Counted from the stretch's first letter, positions 26,166 to 34,640 are shown. The stretch is 64,000 nucleotides of DNA from Fortiea contorta PCC 7126 (GCF_000332295.1 NZ_KB235931.1:434001-498000); one strand, 5' to 3'. Made by a program: numbers and translations. The notes: generated by a model from the letters alone, not told the origin.

Positions 26166-26605
26166 TGTTTATAAAAATGTTTGATTAAGTACCATAACAC
26201 AGCTATATTAACCATAAAGACTAAAAATTTGAAAATCGTTACCCCTTTAATTAACTCATAGATTTCGGGAGGTATACTAATACCAACTAATCCAATAACT
26301 AATATCTTTGCCCAAGTTTTTTCATACCATAAACCGATAGCCTCAATGGCTGTCACAACTGCATATATTGCAGTGGCAATTCCACTAAATTTTAAAGTTT
26401 GTGGTTTGATATTAATAATTTTTTCTAGTAACCACTCAATAACTTCGCGTTTCCCTTCCAGTATGTAAGATTCGGAAAAGACCACAAGAGTATCATGTTT
26501 TTTTAAAGCTAACAGTAGAATAATAGATGTAGCTGTAAGCAGTAAAGCAACAAAGCCTTTATAAACAACAATTGCTATTAATCCTGGAGGACGTTTCTCG
26601 ATCAT
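26162..26605 (-). CDS. DUF2127 membrane protein
   Basis: 147 residues with four predicted membrane helices (about 8-30, 68-90, 97-115, 122-143) and the DUF2127 pattern EAIGLWYEKTWAKILVIGLVGISIPPEIYEL. Function unknown. Convergent with the histidine kinase, with overlapping stops. The upstream region contains the short palindrome GGTTGACAACC near 26665 but no Box A or B. Confidence 0.8.
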   Translation of the reverse strand: MIEKRPPGLIAIVVYKGFVALLLTATSIILLLALKKHDTLVVFSESYILEGKREVIEWLLEKIINIKPQTLKFSGIATAIYAVVTAIEAIGLWYEKTWAKILVIGLVGISIPPEIYELIKGVTIFKFLVFMVNIAVLWYLIKHFYKH

Positions 26606-26808
26606 TTGATTTTCCTTACTTGTTACTTTATTGCTTGCTGAAAGCTAGATAATTTGTCAATAAAAAGGTTGACAACCTAAATCTGTGATTGATTTATGAT
26701 AATTATATTACCAGTTTGGATAATTAATTGATAATATGATAAAAATTAAGTATACTGTTTGTCAGTTTTTGTGTTGAAGAATTCATAATGTAGGTTGCTT
26801 AAATCTAT

Positions 26809-27000
26809 GTCATCGAAGTTAGTAGTGACAGTAATGATGATCTTAATGGTACAAAGGCATTTGCAATAGTGAGCAAAGATGAACAAGTAGGAACTCTAAA
26901 TCAAATCAGCGAGTATAGCAAGACTATCTATAACCTAATTAAAACCAACAATTGGACAGAAGCAAAAAACCGTTTATCGCTACTCAAAGCTCCATCAGAT
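26809..27000 (+). pseudogene. Remnant of a paralogue of the secreted helical protein at 30375
   Basis: A frame without its own start reads VGTLNQISEYSKTIYNLIKTNNWTEAKNRLSLLKA. This aligns with VGEYGESIYDMAKANDWTKATANLTLLENA of the protein at 30375. It breaks off exactly where a histidine kinase fragment of opposite orientation begins. The first part of the gene and its promoter are gone. Confidence 0.6.
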
Positions 27001-27203
27001 CACCTTTTTGAAAGGACTTTTGAATGAGGATTTTTCTCTATCTCCTCCCTATCTTGTAGAAGTGGTAGTCTGACAATGAAAGTTGCTCCTTGTCCTTCTC
27101 CCATGCTTTGAGCTTCCACAGTCCCACTGTGAAGTTCTACTAAGTGGCGAACAATTGCTAGTCCCAATCCTAGCCCTTTCAAGGTGAGCATATGTACTAT
27201 CAA
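27000..27203 (-). pseudogene. C-terminal fragment of a (hybrid) histidine kinase
   Basis: About 60 codons read [41 protein letters not shown], the G2 box and end of a HATPase domain in the style of multi-domain cyanobacterial kinases. No other part of the gene is found nearby. The following 170 bp up to 27371 hold nothing recognisable. Confidence 0.6.
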
Positions 27204-27371
27204 AATTTTTACGGCATTTAAGGCATCGGCTGGAATTGAATAAGGAATTTATGCATTCACCTCCAAATTTTTGGACTGTAAATCAAGCGATCGCCTGAGC
27301 CAAAGTACCAAAATTGGGTTAAAAACATCATTTATTTCATAGTACAAACGTTCACCTTGAAAGGGCTGCTC

Positions 27372-28327
27372 CTAAAACCTTTCGCCAATCCCAAAATTGA
27401 TGCGATTGTCACCATCGCCATTGATGCCATAGTCAATGCGAATTGGCCCCAGTGGCGATTGTACGCGCAGACCAAGACCATAACCGTAGCCACTACCATT
27501 TTTGTTCAGTACCTCAGCTGGCTTGGTATTACTTCCGAAATCACTACCAATATCAAAAAATAGTGCGCCACTGACGACTGAGAAAATAGGGAAGCGATAC
27601 TCAGCCGAGGCTTGTATGTAAGTACGTCCACTACCTAATCCTCCTTCTTGATAACCCCGAACGGAGTTACTACCACCAAGGATAAATGCTTCGTAGGGAG
27701 GCAAGTCACCAAGAATAGTTCCACCCTGTAAGTTAAATGCTAAGGTTTGTGGCCCTTTGGTAAGACTAATAAAGTTGACAGGAAAATACTGGCTATAGTT
27801 ACCTCGTAATCTGGTAAGAAAAATATTGCCTAGTCCTACTGGTACTGACTGATCGACTCCGAAGCGGAGATAAGAACCGCTAGAGGGTTGTAAGGGATTA
27901 TTACGGCGATCGCGTTGTACCCCTAGTTGCAACAACAGCAAATCGTCTTCACCTTGTCCAGACTTGCTAAGTGGAACTAGTTCAGTAGCTACTCCATTTT
28001 TGAACACAGTTCCTTCTTTTCTGATGTTGCCATTGGCATCACGGGTGGAAACTCGTTGATATTGCAAACCTGCTGAAGCCGTCCATTCAGAATTTTTGTC
28101 AGGATTATTGCTCAGGGGACGGGTAAATGTGACACCGCCGCCTAGACGGAAGACACGGGGGCGATCGCCATTCGTTTTCCCTGCTTCAAAGGTCTTAATA
28201 TCATTATTTTTGCCATCAAAAATGTTGTCTGTTTTAAACTGTCAGCAGTTTGTGCATTTGCATTCTTGCATTCGCTTAAAGGAATTGCAACTACTACTAC
28301 TGCTACCAATACGGGGAATAGACGCAT
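27372..28327 (-). pseudogene. Omp85/BamA-type gene reduced to signal peptide plus barrel, with frameshift
   Basis: The downstream part is a continuous frame from about 28238 to 27372 coding for a ~285-residue 16-strand-type surface antigen barrel (LGGGVTFTRPLSNN, FILGGSNSVRGYQEGG with the conserved VRGY of strand/loop 6, GPIRIDYG, C-terminal FGIGERF). A signal peptide (MRLFPVLVAVVVVAIPLSECKN) starts at 28327 but is in a different frame. The two meet at about 28245 without the POTRA domains that normally lie between. An internal deletion followed by a frameshift is the simplest reading. The intact relative would insert or export proteins at the outer membrane. Confidence 0.75.
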
Positions 28328-28577
28328 TTTACTTTACATTCCTCATAGTTACCACACGCGGTACTCCATAAGAGTCATTTAGCGATCGCTTCCGGTAGGG
28401 CGTAGCCAATCGCAAAGCAATCATGCTATTATGCAAGCAACTGACCACCAAAGCTCAAAATGCTGATAAAAGCCATAGCTAGATTAATTGAAATATTCAT
28501 GATGTAAATTTATCTGAAATATAGGTTTGTGATTATAAGCATTAAAGGTCAAGAAATCAGAAATAATACTTTATTCG

Positions 28578-29486
28578 ATGATAAATATTGCGGAAACTGC
28601 CTATCTAGTGGCAATGTATCGCGCATTGGAAAGCGAACGTGTAGATGCATTATTTAAAGATCCATTAGCGCGTGTGTTAGCTGGTGGAAAAGGTGAAATG
28701 CTTGTTGAGGTTATAGGGGAGAAAGACAAAATTACAAATGCGATCGCCATCCGCACTTATGTTATTGATAACTTAATTTTACAGTTAGTTAATTCCAAAA
28801 AGATTGACACTGTAATCAATCTGGCTGCGGGGTTAGATACTCGACCCTATCGATTACCTTTATATGCATCACTTCGTTGGATTGAAGTTGACCTGCCAGA
28901 AATCATTGCTTACAAAGAACAATTACTTAAAGACCAGCAACCTTTGTGTTCGCTTGAGCGTGTCAAACTCGATATTACCAACCTTGCATTGAGAAAGACT
29001 TTTTTTTCAGAGATTAATCATGCAACAAGACAGGCGCTAGTGATTACAGAAGGGTTGCTATCATATCTACATGAAACCCAAGTAGCATTACTTGCAACCG
29101 ATATTTATGAGCAATCTAATCTGAATTGGTGGCTATTTGAATTGGAATCATCATTAGCATTAAAAAATTACGATCAAGTTTACGCTCGAAAAATTTTTGA
29201 CCAATATTTTGCGAATGGAAATAAAACCTTGTTATTTGCTCCTGAGCAAGGGGCAGAATTTTTTCAACAGTATAATTGGAAAGTTGCAAAATCTGTATCT
29301 GCATGGAAAGAGTTACACCGACTCAACCGAGGGATAAAATTTACCTGGTTACTAGAAATAATTATGAAATGGGTTGCTAATGAATATTGGGAAAAAATTC
29401 AGCAGCAAGGTAGTATTGTATTGCTTGAGAGAAGCCCCGCCGTCAGCGATTTAGTGAAAACAAAGGAGGTTGTTGAAAAGAGATGA
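28578..29486 (+). CDS. SAM-dependent methyltransferase of the LCM/TIGR00027 family
   Basis: 302 residues. N-terminal ETAYLVAMYRALESERVDALFKDPLA, then the SAM-binding motif TVINLAAGLDTRPYRL, IEVDLPEII, and TEGLLSYL, all typical of leucine-carboxyl-methyltransferase-like class I enzymes. The substrate is unknown; family members methylate small acids in secondary metabolism. It has no operon partner. A strong hairpin straddles its stop codon. Confidence 0.82.
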   Translation: MINIAETAYLVAMYRALESERVDALFKDPLARVLAGGKGEMLVEVIGEKDKITNAIAIRTYVIDNLILQLVNSKKIDTVINLAAGLDTRPYRLPLYASLRWIEVDLPEIIAYKEQLLKDQQPLCSLERVKLDITNLALRKTFFSEINHATRQALVITEGLLSYLHETQVALLATDIYEQSNLNWWLFELESSLALKNYDQVYARKIFDQYFANGNKTLLFAPEQGAEFFQQYNWKVAKSVSAWKELHRLNRGIKFTWLLEIIMKWVANEYWEKIQQQGSIVLLERSPAVSDLVKTKEVVEKR

Positions 29487-29498
29487 TTCAACAACCTC
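29466..29498 (+). terminator. Hairpin at the end of the methyltransferase gene
   Basis: Perfect 11-bp inverted repeat GAGGTTGTTGA / TCAACAACCTC with an 11-nt loop containing the stop codon. The next gene is convergent. It could serve as a terminator for both directions, though T-runs are weak. Confidence 0.55.
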
Positions 29499-29549
29499 GT
29501 ATTTAGCTATTTACAGCTAAACATCACTTACAACTAGTGATAGATTACT

Positions 29550-30092
29550 CTACTTACTACCTTCATTTGTTTCCCGTTCGTTATTATTCTCCGTAACTTG
29601 AATGCTACTCTTTGGACGAGAAGCTTCATTTTCATCGCTTTCCTGGTTAGCATTCTCAGTATAGAGAACTTTACCATTACCAGCGTCAACTTTCACCTCT
29701 TTTTGACCAATTTCTACAGCATAAACTAAGTTACCATCTTCATTTTCGAGTTTTACACTACTAGCTTTATCACCAACAGAAGTTTCAGCAGCTTGTTTAG
29801 CTTGTTCTGCTGTAATTTTAGCTAAAGCTTGTAGTTTTTTGTCCTCTTGCTGTTCTTCTTGGTCATCATTAGTTTCACCGCCACTTGCTTGAGCTATTTT
29901 AGTGTTATGAACACCATTATTCTTGATTTCAGGAGCTTCTGTAGCGTCATTAGCTTCGCCATCTCCGTCACTAACCTGAGCTACTTGTACACTGTTTTGA
30001 GAAGGAGAGGCACTTACGGTTTTTACCACTGCACCAACACCTAAAATACTCATTAAAGCAGCTGCTAAAGCGATTTTTTTTGAAGTTTTCAT
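29550..30092 (-). CDS. Secreted PepSY-domain protein
   Basis: 180 residues from the ATG giving MKTSKKIALAAALMSILGVGAV, a clear signal peptide (an upstream TTG would only add 12 residues). A Gln/Asn/Glu/Asp-rich linker (about 30-90) is followed by one PepSY domain (about 92-150: KITAEQAKQAAETSVGDKASSVKLENEDGNLVYAVEI) and an acidic tail. PepSY proteins act in the periplasm as inhibitors or ligand-binding modules. The pI is strongly acidic, so metal or cation binding is conceivable. Driven by its own Box A promoter at 30188, divergent from the gene at 30375. Confidence 0.82.
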   Translation of the reverse strand: MKTSKKIALAAALMSILGVGAVVKTVSASPSQNSVQVAQVSDGDGEANDATEAPEIKNNGVHNTKIAQASGGETNDDQEEQQEDKKLQALAKITAEQAKQAAETSVGDKASSVKLENEDGNLVYAVEIGQKEVKVDAGNGKVLYTENANQESDENEASRPKSSIQVTENNNERETNEGSK

Positions 30093-30187
30093 GTGTGTAA
30101 ATCCTGGGAAATTTTGTTTTTTGAGCAATCTAAAACAGTTATTATTATTTGTTTTATTTACACCTGTTTTTGAGTTGCTACAGTTTT

Positions 30188-30220
30188 ACTTTAAATATAA
30201 AAAGTCAAGAACTTGAAAAG
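30188..30220 (-). promoter_or_regulatory. Box A promoter 2 (before the PepSY gene)
   Basis: On the minus strand: CTTTTCAAGTTCTTGAC, 10 nt, TAAAGT. Its 17-mer is identical to that of Box A 1. Head-to-head with Box A 3 at 30307 for the divergent gene. Confidence 0.78.
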
Positions 30221-30306
30221 ATTGGCTGAAACTATAAAAAATAATTTGATAACAGTATCTGAGTTGTGACAGAAGGATTGAAAAAGTTTTCTATACTCAG
30301 TCAAAA

Positions 30307-30339
30307 CTTTCCAAGTTCTTGACAAATGCAATCTACAGT
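30307..30339 (+). promoter_or_regulatory. Box A promoter 3 (before the secreted helical protein)
   Basis: CTTTCCAAGTTCTTGAC, 10 nt, TACAGT; 35 nt before the ATG at 30375. Forms a back-to-back pair with Box A 2. Confidence 0.78.
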
Positions 30340-30374
30340 AAAACTACAAATACAAATTGAAACATATAGGATTT

Positions 30375-31169
30375 ATGAATAACTCAACAAAAATCATTCT
30401 TGTCGGCTCTTTGCTTAGTACTTTAGGTATCGCTGGTTTGCCAAAAGCTATATCTATAAATCAACCCCAGTTACCTGTTGCAATTATGCCACAGCATTAC
30501 AGCAGCACTCAGATGATGATTAATAAAGATGTGGAAGTCAATGAAGAGAGAGAAAAGCTAGATGCAGCTAACGATGCTGATACTGAAGTAAATGATGATA
30601 AAGTACCAATTTTCCTTAGCCAAGTAGGTGAATACGGTGAAAGCATCTACGATATGGCTAAAGCCAATGATTGGACAAAAGCCACAGCTAATCTTACCTT
30701 GCTTGAAAATGCAGCAAAAAGTCTACATACCGAAATCAAGGGTGATAATAAAACACAATTAGTACAGTTGGATTCTAAAATAGCAGCACTCAAGGGTACT
30801 GTCACCGCTAAAAATCGCATATCTGCAATGCGTGATGCTAACCAAGTGACGTTAATCGCTGCCAATATTACCAAGGAATTTGAACCAAAAGTACCAATTG
30901 AGGTGACGCTACTTGACTACTATGGACGCGAGTTGGAAATTTGGTCAGCAACAGGAAATACAAGCCAGCTGAGAACAACTGCGTCACAGATGCGCCGCAC
31001 CTGGAATGCAGTCAGACCATCTATCTTAGCGCGTGGAGGAACTGCACAAGTACAGAAATTTGATGGACTTGTTGCTAGGGTTGAGGCTGCGAAATCATCT
31101 AAAGATTATGGTCGTCTTGCTACCCCTGTACTAGATGAAGTGGATAATCTAGAGAAGGTCTTTAAATAG
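30375..31169 (+). CDS. Secreted helical protein, unknown function
   Basis: 264 residues from the ATG after ATAGGATTT (MNNSTKIILVGSLLSTLGIAGL, signal peptide). A variable acidic stretch (about 45-85) is followed by a helical region in which VGEYGESIYDMAKANDWTKATANLTLLENAAKSL stands out. A related pattern recurs in the lipoprotein at 32119 and in a remnant at 26809. Small helical bundles of this kind occur beside iron-permease (FTR1) and imelysin-like proteins, but no assignment is safe. Expressed from Box A 3. Confidence 0.75.
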   Translation: MNNSTKIILVGSLLSTLGIAGLPKAISINQPQLPVAIMPQHYSSTQMMINKDVEVNEEREKLDAANDADTEVNDDKVPIFLSQVGEYGESIYDMAKANDWTKATANLTLLENAAKSLHTEIKGDNKTQLVQLDSKIAALKGTVTAKNRISAMRDANQVTLIAANITKEFEPKVPIEVTLLDYYGRELEIWSATGNTSQLRTTASQMRRTWNAVRPSILARGGTAQVQKFDGLVARVEAAKSSKDYGRLATPVLDEVDNLEKVFK

Positions 31170-31369
31170 TAATACGTAGACTTTCTGGTACTTGAGTACG
31201 CTCAATGCTTGAGATATTGGTATTTACAAAAACAAGCTCTAGATATACAAATTAGTTGACTATTACATTAGCAACTAATTATAGATAGCATTGGGCTACT
31301 TTTGGAATTTTTTGGATTTGGACTGCTGTAATTACTGAACGTTTAGTCACAGCAAAATAGTAATATATT

Positions 31370-31930
31370 TTGGTAAACCAAAGACCAAAGACTCTAACCA
31401 ACGTGCAAAAAAAACCTTTACGTACCCGCGTTAGTACAGAGGAGTATAGACTATTACAGCGTTTACGCGAACACAAACCCGCACAGAATCCGCCTAAGCC
31501 TCCGGCGACTCTGGGCGACAGGTTGGCTGATATAGTAGCTGATACCGTCGGTTCTTGGCGATTTATTCTCATTCAAAGTGCTTTGCTCATACTGTGGATT
31601 ATTCTTAACGTCACAGCCTACATCAAGCATTGGGACCCATATCCATTTATCTTACTTAACCTAATGTTGTCCTTTCAGGCAGCTTACACTGCACCCATCA
31701 TTATGATGAGTCAGAATCGTCAAGCTACCATTGATCGCCAGGATGCGAAATATGACTATGAAGTAAATAAAAAAGCAGAATTAGAAATTGAATTGCTACA
31801 CGATAAAATGAATCTGTTACGGGAAGATGAAATTGTTGAGATTATGCGACTTCTGAAAGCCCATCAGGAACAGTTACAACTTATAGAAGGTAAGTTATCA
31901 GAAATATCTGCCCGTCTAATTGATAATTGA
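31370..31930 (+). CDS. DUF1003 membrane protein
   Basis: 186 residues. DUF1003 signature: GDRLADIVADTVGSWRFI, two membrane helices (about 63-82 and 92-112) around HWDPYPFILLNLMLSFQAAYTAPIIMMSQNRQA, then a C-terminal coiled coil (about 125-182). Function unknown; the fold is reminiscent of magnesium/cation channel ends. The start may be TTG (31370) or GTG (31403). No box A or B precedes it. Confidence 0.82.
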   Translation: MVNQRPKTLTNVQKKPLRTRVSTEEYRLLQRLREHKPAQNPPKPPATLGDRLADIVADTVGSWRFILIQSALLILWIILNVTAYIKHWDPYPFILLNLMLSFQAAYTAPIIMMSQNRQATIDRQDAKYDYEVNKKAELEIELLHDKMNLLREDEIVEIMRLLKAHQEQLQLIEGKLSEISARLIDN

Positions 31931-32035
31931 TTTCATTTAATAGATATCTCAGATAAATTAAGTTGAAAAAATATAAATTTTTTGGAAAATCAACAAACTC
32001 AAAAACTATATTTTAAATCATCACTTCAAGAGCCA

Positions 32036-32074
32036 ATTTCATCGTAATTTCATTTATGTATGAAAAACTAAAGA
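32036..32074 (+). promoter_or_regulatory. Box B promoter 2 (before the lipoprotein at 32119)
   Basis: ATTTCAT-CGTA-ATTTCAT, 15 nt, TAAAGA; 44 nt before the start codon. Confidence 0.75.
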
Positions 32075-32118
32075 AAAGAAGCTATATTCAATTTCAGTAT
32101 ATTTTTTAGAGAGGTATT

Positions 32119-32544
32119 ATGAAACGCTTAATCTACATCATACCCCTGACTGCAATTAGCTTATTGACATTTGTAGGATGCAACAGATCTCAACAATCTG
32201 CTACCCAGACCCCTGCTACTACTGAAACGACTGGAGGGACAACAGTCTCTAAAACTCCTGGTGCTACACAGGGAGGTTTTGATGCTTTAGTCAGTGTTGT
32301 TTCAAATACAAAAACTGCTGTGGAAGCAGGGAATTTTGATAAAGCCCAACAAGAGTTTGACAAGTTTGAAAATGCTTGGGTTAAGGTTGAGGATGGTGTC
32401 AAAACTAAATCTTCCAAAACCTATAATGCGATTGAAGATGCTGCAACTCAGGTGAAGGGTGCGCTGAAAGCAAAAGATAAAGCAAAAGCTCTTGAGGGGT
32501 TACAGACACTTAACTCAAATATCGCTACTGTTTCCAAGGGGTGA
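32119..32544 (+). CDS. Small lipoprotein with helical domain
   Basis: 141 residues. A signal peptide with lipobox-like end (LLTFVGC, lipidated Cys at 21), a Thr/Gln/Gly-rich linker, then a helical domain (FDALVSVVSNTKTAVEAGNFDKAQQEFDKFENAWVKVEDGVK). The FENAW..VEDGVK pattern is found in the extracytoplasmic domain attached to FTR1-type iron permeases and in EfeO-like proteins. Preceded by GAGAGGTATT and a Box B promoter. The following PepSY-TM-like gene is 38 nt away and probably co-transcribed. Confidence 0.78.
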   Translation: MKRLIYIIPLTAISLLTFVGCNRSQQSATQTPATTETTGGTTVSKTPGATQGGFDALVSVVSNTKTAVEAGNFDKAQQEFDKFENAWVKVEDGVKTKSSKTYNAIEDAATQVKGALKAKDKAKALEGLQTLNSNIATVSKG

Positions 32545-32582
32545 GAAATCACTAAGATAATTTCCACTAGAGATTTTTGATC

Positions 32583-32864
32583 ATGCGTTCATTTCGCAAG
32601 TACCACTGCACTCTGGCGATTATTCTAGCTTTACCGCTTTTTGTAACATTGTTAACTGGTATCGCAGCTACACTGGTGGGTGAGTGGTCAGCTAATATTG
32701 GAGTTCCGCGTAGTCTTTTACTTTCGATTCATCGCGGTGAAATTTTTGGTTTACAAGGAATTTACCCAATTTTGAATGGATTGGGACTTTTAGGGTTGTT
32801 GGTGACTGGATTAAGTATGACTAGTTTGTTTGGTAGGAAAAAGCCAAAGCCCAAGCAGGATTAG
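32583..32864 (+). CDS. Small PepSY-TM-like membrane protein
   Basis: 93 residues, two membrane helices (about 10-32 and 60-80). MRSFRKYHCTLAIILALPLFVTLLTGIAATLVGEW and LLLSIHRGEIFGLQGIYPILNGLGLLGLLVTGLSM follow the pattern of single-unit PepSY-associated membrane proteins. Those normally help iron-siderophore reduction or inhibit periplasmic enzymes; here the role is unknown. An earlier start two codons upstream is possible. Confidence 0.7.
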   Translation: MRSFRKYHCTLAIILALPLFVTLLTGIAATLVGEWSANIGVPRSLLLSIHRGEIFGLQGIYPILNGLGLLGLLVTGLSMTSLFGRKKPKPKQD

Positions 32865-33128
32865 AAAAGGTATAGGTTTACTCAAGAGCGATCGCAGTAG
32901 TATAGTATGTCTTTGTGGTATTTAATTGCAGTAGATAACTTATTGACCAATGTAGTATGGCATCTTTGATGTTTGAGCAAGCTTTGGATTTAGCTCATAA
33001 AGACAAGGCTTGCTTAATGATATTTCACTACTTTACATAGCTAATGTTACGAACCTTTGATTAAGTCTGTAACAGCATTATATTTTTAATGTGTAATTTT
33101 TTTTAGTTGCATCATACACCCTACAAAA
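32865..33128. other. Gene-free stretch before COG4705 copy 2
   Basis: About 265 bp, AT-rich. I see no ORF, repeat or hairpin worth naming before the Box A at its end. Confidence 0.4.
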
Positions 33129-33161
33129 CTTTCCAATTTCTTGACATTTGTTGTTTAGAGT
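33129..33161 (+). promoter_or_regulatory. Box A promoter 4 (before COG4705 copy 2)
   Basis: CTTTCCAATTTCTTGAC, 10 nt, TAGAGT; 68 nt before the ATG. A second TACGAT lies 20 nt further on, as if a duplicate -10; the first keeps the common spacing. Confidence 0.72.
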
Positions 33162-33229
33162 CAAACAAGGTCAAATCTCTACGATGAAGCCTTCATCACT
33201 ACTCTAAAAAATCAAGTAGGACAAATATC

Positions 33230-33991
33230 ATGAAAAAAGTTTTAAACAGGGTTCCAGAGGTTACAGGTTCTTTCTGGATTATTAAAGTTCTGGCAACCAC
33301 AGTAGGTGAAACTGCGGCTGATTATTTGTCAGTAACTCTGAACCTTGGTTTAGGCATTACATCCTATATTATGAGTGGCTTGTTACTCCTTGCGCTTTGG
33401 AATCAGTTTAGGCTAAAACGGTATGTCCCGATGAGTTACTGGATTGTAGTCGTTTTTACAAGCATTACTGGCACACTGGTTACTGATAGATTGGTAGATG
33501 AGCTTGGAGTTAGTTTGATGACAACTACTATAGTTTTTAGTGTTGTCTTGCTAGTAGTTTTTGCGCTTTGGTATTTCAAAGAAAAAACATTAGCTATGCA
33601 CTCCATCAACACAGCTAAAAGAGAGCTTTTCTACTGGGTGGCTATTTTGTTTACGTTTGCTTTGGGTACGGCAACGGGAGACTTACTAGCAGAGGCTTTG
33701 AAGCTAGGTTACGCCCAATCAGCACTAGTATTTGGTATTTTAATTGCGATAGTAGCTGGAGGTTATTATTACTTTAGAATGAATGCGGTCTTGGCATTTT
33801 GGTTAGCTTACATCTTGACTCGTCCGCTTGGCGCATCTGTAGGTGATTTACTATCTCAACCTGCTAAAAATGGTGGCTTTGGTTTAGGTACGGTCGGAAC
33901 TAGTATGCTTTTTCTTTGTATAATCATAAGTCTGGTTATTTACTTAAGCCTTAAGCACAAGCAACCAGCGCCGGTTGACCAACAAGATTGA
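33230..33991 (+). CDS. COG4705-type membrane protein, copy 2
   Basis: 253 residues, paralogue of the protein at 23428. It shows the same fourfold motif (FWIIKVLATTVGETAADYL, YWIVVVFTSITGTLVTDRL, YWVAILFTFALGTATGDLL, FWLAYILTRPLGASVGDLL), about eight helices and a short polar C-terminus. Function unknown. Both copies have their own Box A promoter, which argues that they answer the same signal. Confidence 0.74.
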   Translation: MKKVLNRVPEVTGSFWIIKVLATTVGETAADYLSVTLNLGLGITSYIMSGLLLLALWNQFRLKRYVPMSYWIVVVFTSITGTLVTDRLVDELGVSLMTTTIVFSVVLLVVFALWYFKEKTLAMHSINTAKRELFYWVAILFTFALGTATGDLLAEALKLGYAQSALVFGILIAIVAGGYYYFRMNAVLAFWLAYILTRPLGASVGDLLSQPAKNGGFGLGTVGTSMLFLCIIISLVIYLSLKHKQPAPVDQQD

Positions 33992-33994
33992 TTA

Positions 33995-34080
33995 ATGATG
34001 GCGACGATTTGCCATGTTGCTCAACAGTGGAGTGCTGGTTTGATTATTTTAGGACAGTGTAACCACTGTGCGATGGGCTA
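33995..34080 (+). pseudogene. Remnant of a universal stress protein gene
   Basis: About 27 codons read ATICHVAQQWSAGLIILGQCNHCAM. This corresponds to the USP segment normally written ICxxAxxWxADLIxxGRRGHSGL. The nucleotide-binding GRRG is lost and the frame ends in a dispersed GCGATCGC palindrome. A stub only. Confidence 0.4.
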
Positions 34081-34281
34081 CACCCCGCCGGAGGCGATCG
34101 CGCCTCCGATTGCACTCGGTAATGTAAGTGGAAGCCGACTAGCTAGAGCAATTAAAGGTGGTAGCTTTAACAGCCGTAGAATGGGCGTACCAATTGAACT
34201 CCCGCCTAAACCAAACAGCCCAGAACAGAAACCCATGCTAACTCCAACCAATATTTCTAAAAACCAAGGAAGTGAAGTCAT
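34078..34281 (-). pseudogene. N-terminal fragment of a TauE/SafE-family exporter
   Basis: From an ATG at 34281 the frame reads SLPWFLEILVGVSMGFCSGLFGLGGSS and LLKLPPLIALASRLPLTLPSAIGG, the first two helices of a TauE/SafE permease with the G-x-F-G-x-GGS motif. It is cut at a GC-rich palindrome (34085-34110), and the remaining six helices are absent. Confidence 0.65.
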
Positions 34282-34466
34282 GTTAAATAGAAACTGATAT
34301 TTTTCATAAAGATTGAGTACGCTTACTGAATGCATGATTGTAGTTATTTAATTTCGATAGACATCACTTTTTCAACTCTTTGACAAAATCCTGCAACATC
34401 AAGCTCTTAACTTAAAAAATATCAGTTTTGGCTGAATTAAGCATATCTGCTCACCACCAGAGAAAT

Positions 34467-34499
34467 CTTTCCGAGTTCTTAACTTTTACCTCTTAAGGT
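34467..34499 (+). promoter_or_regulatory. Box A promoter 5 (before an eight-codon ORF)
   Basis: CTTTCCGAGTTCTTAAC, 10 nt, TAAGGT. The nearest start codon is 35 nt downstream and opens only an eight-codon frame. The sigma factor at 34739 is 240 nt away and has its own Box B. Confidence 0.68.
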
Positions 34500-34534
34500 G
34501 AAGTTACAAAACGAGATTACAGGAATTAAAAGCT

Positions 34535-34561
34535 ATGAATACTTTAGACTGCAATTCTTAA
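34535..34561 (+). other. Eight-codon ORF or decayed gene behind a Box A promoter
   Basis: After CAGGAATTAAAAGCT an ATG opens the frame MNTLDCNS-stop. Reading on past the stop gives NFTPKDLITIYVTPSEKRSSS without further stops for about 20 codons. This is either the beginning of a decayed small gene or a leader peptide. Not recognised. Confidence 0.3.
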
Positions 34562-34640
34562 AATTTTACTCCCAAAGACTTAATTACTATTTATGTTACT
34601 CCGTCAGAAAAAAGAAGCAGTTCAATGAATACAACTTATT

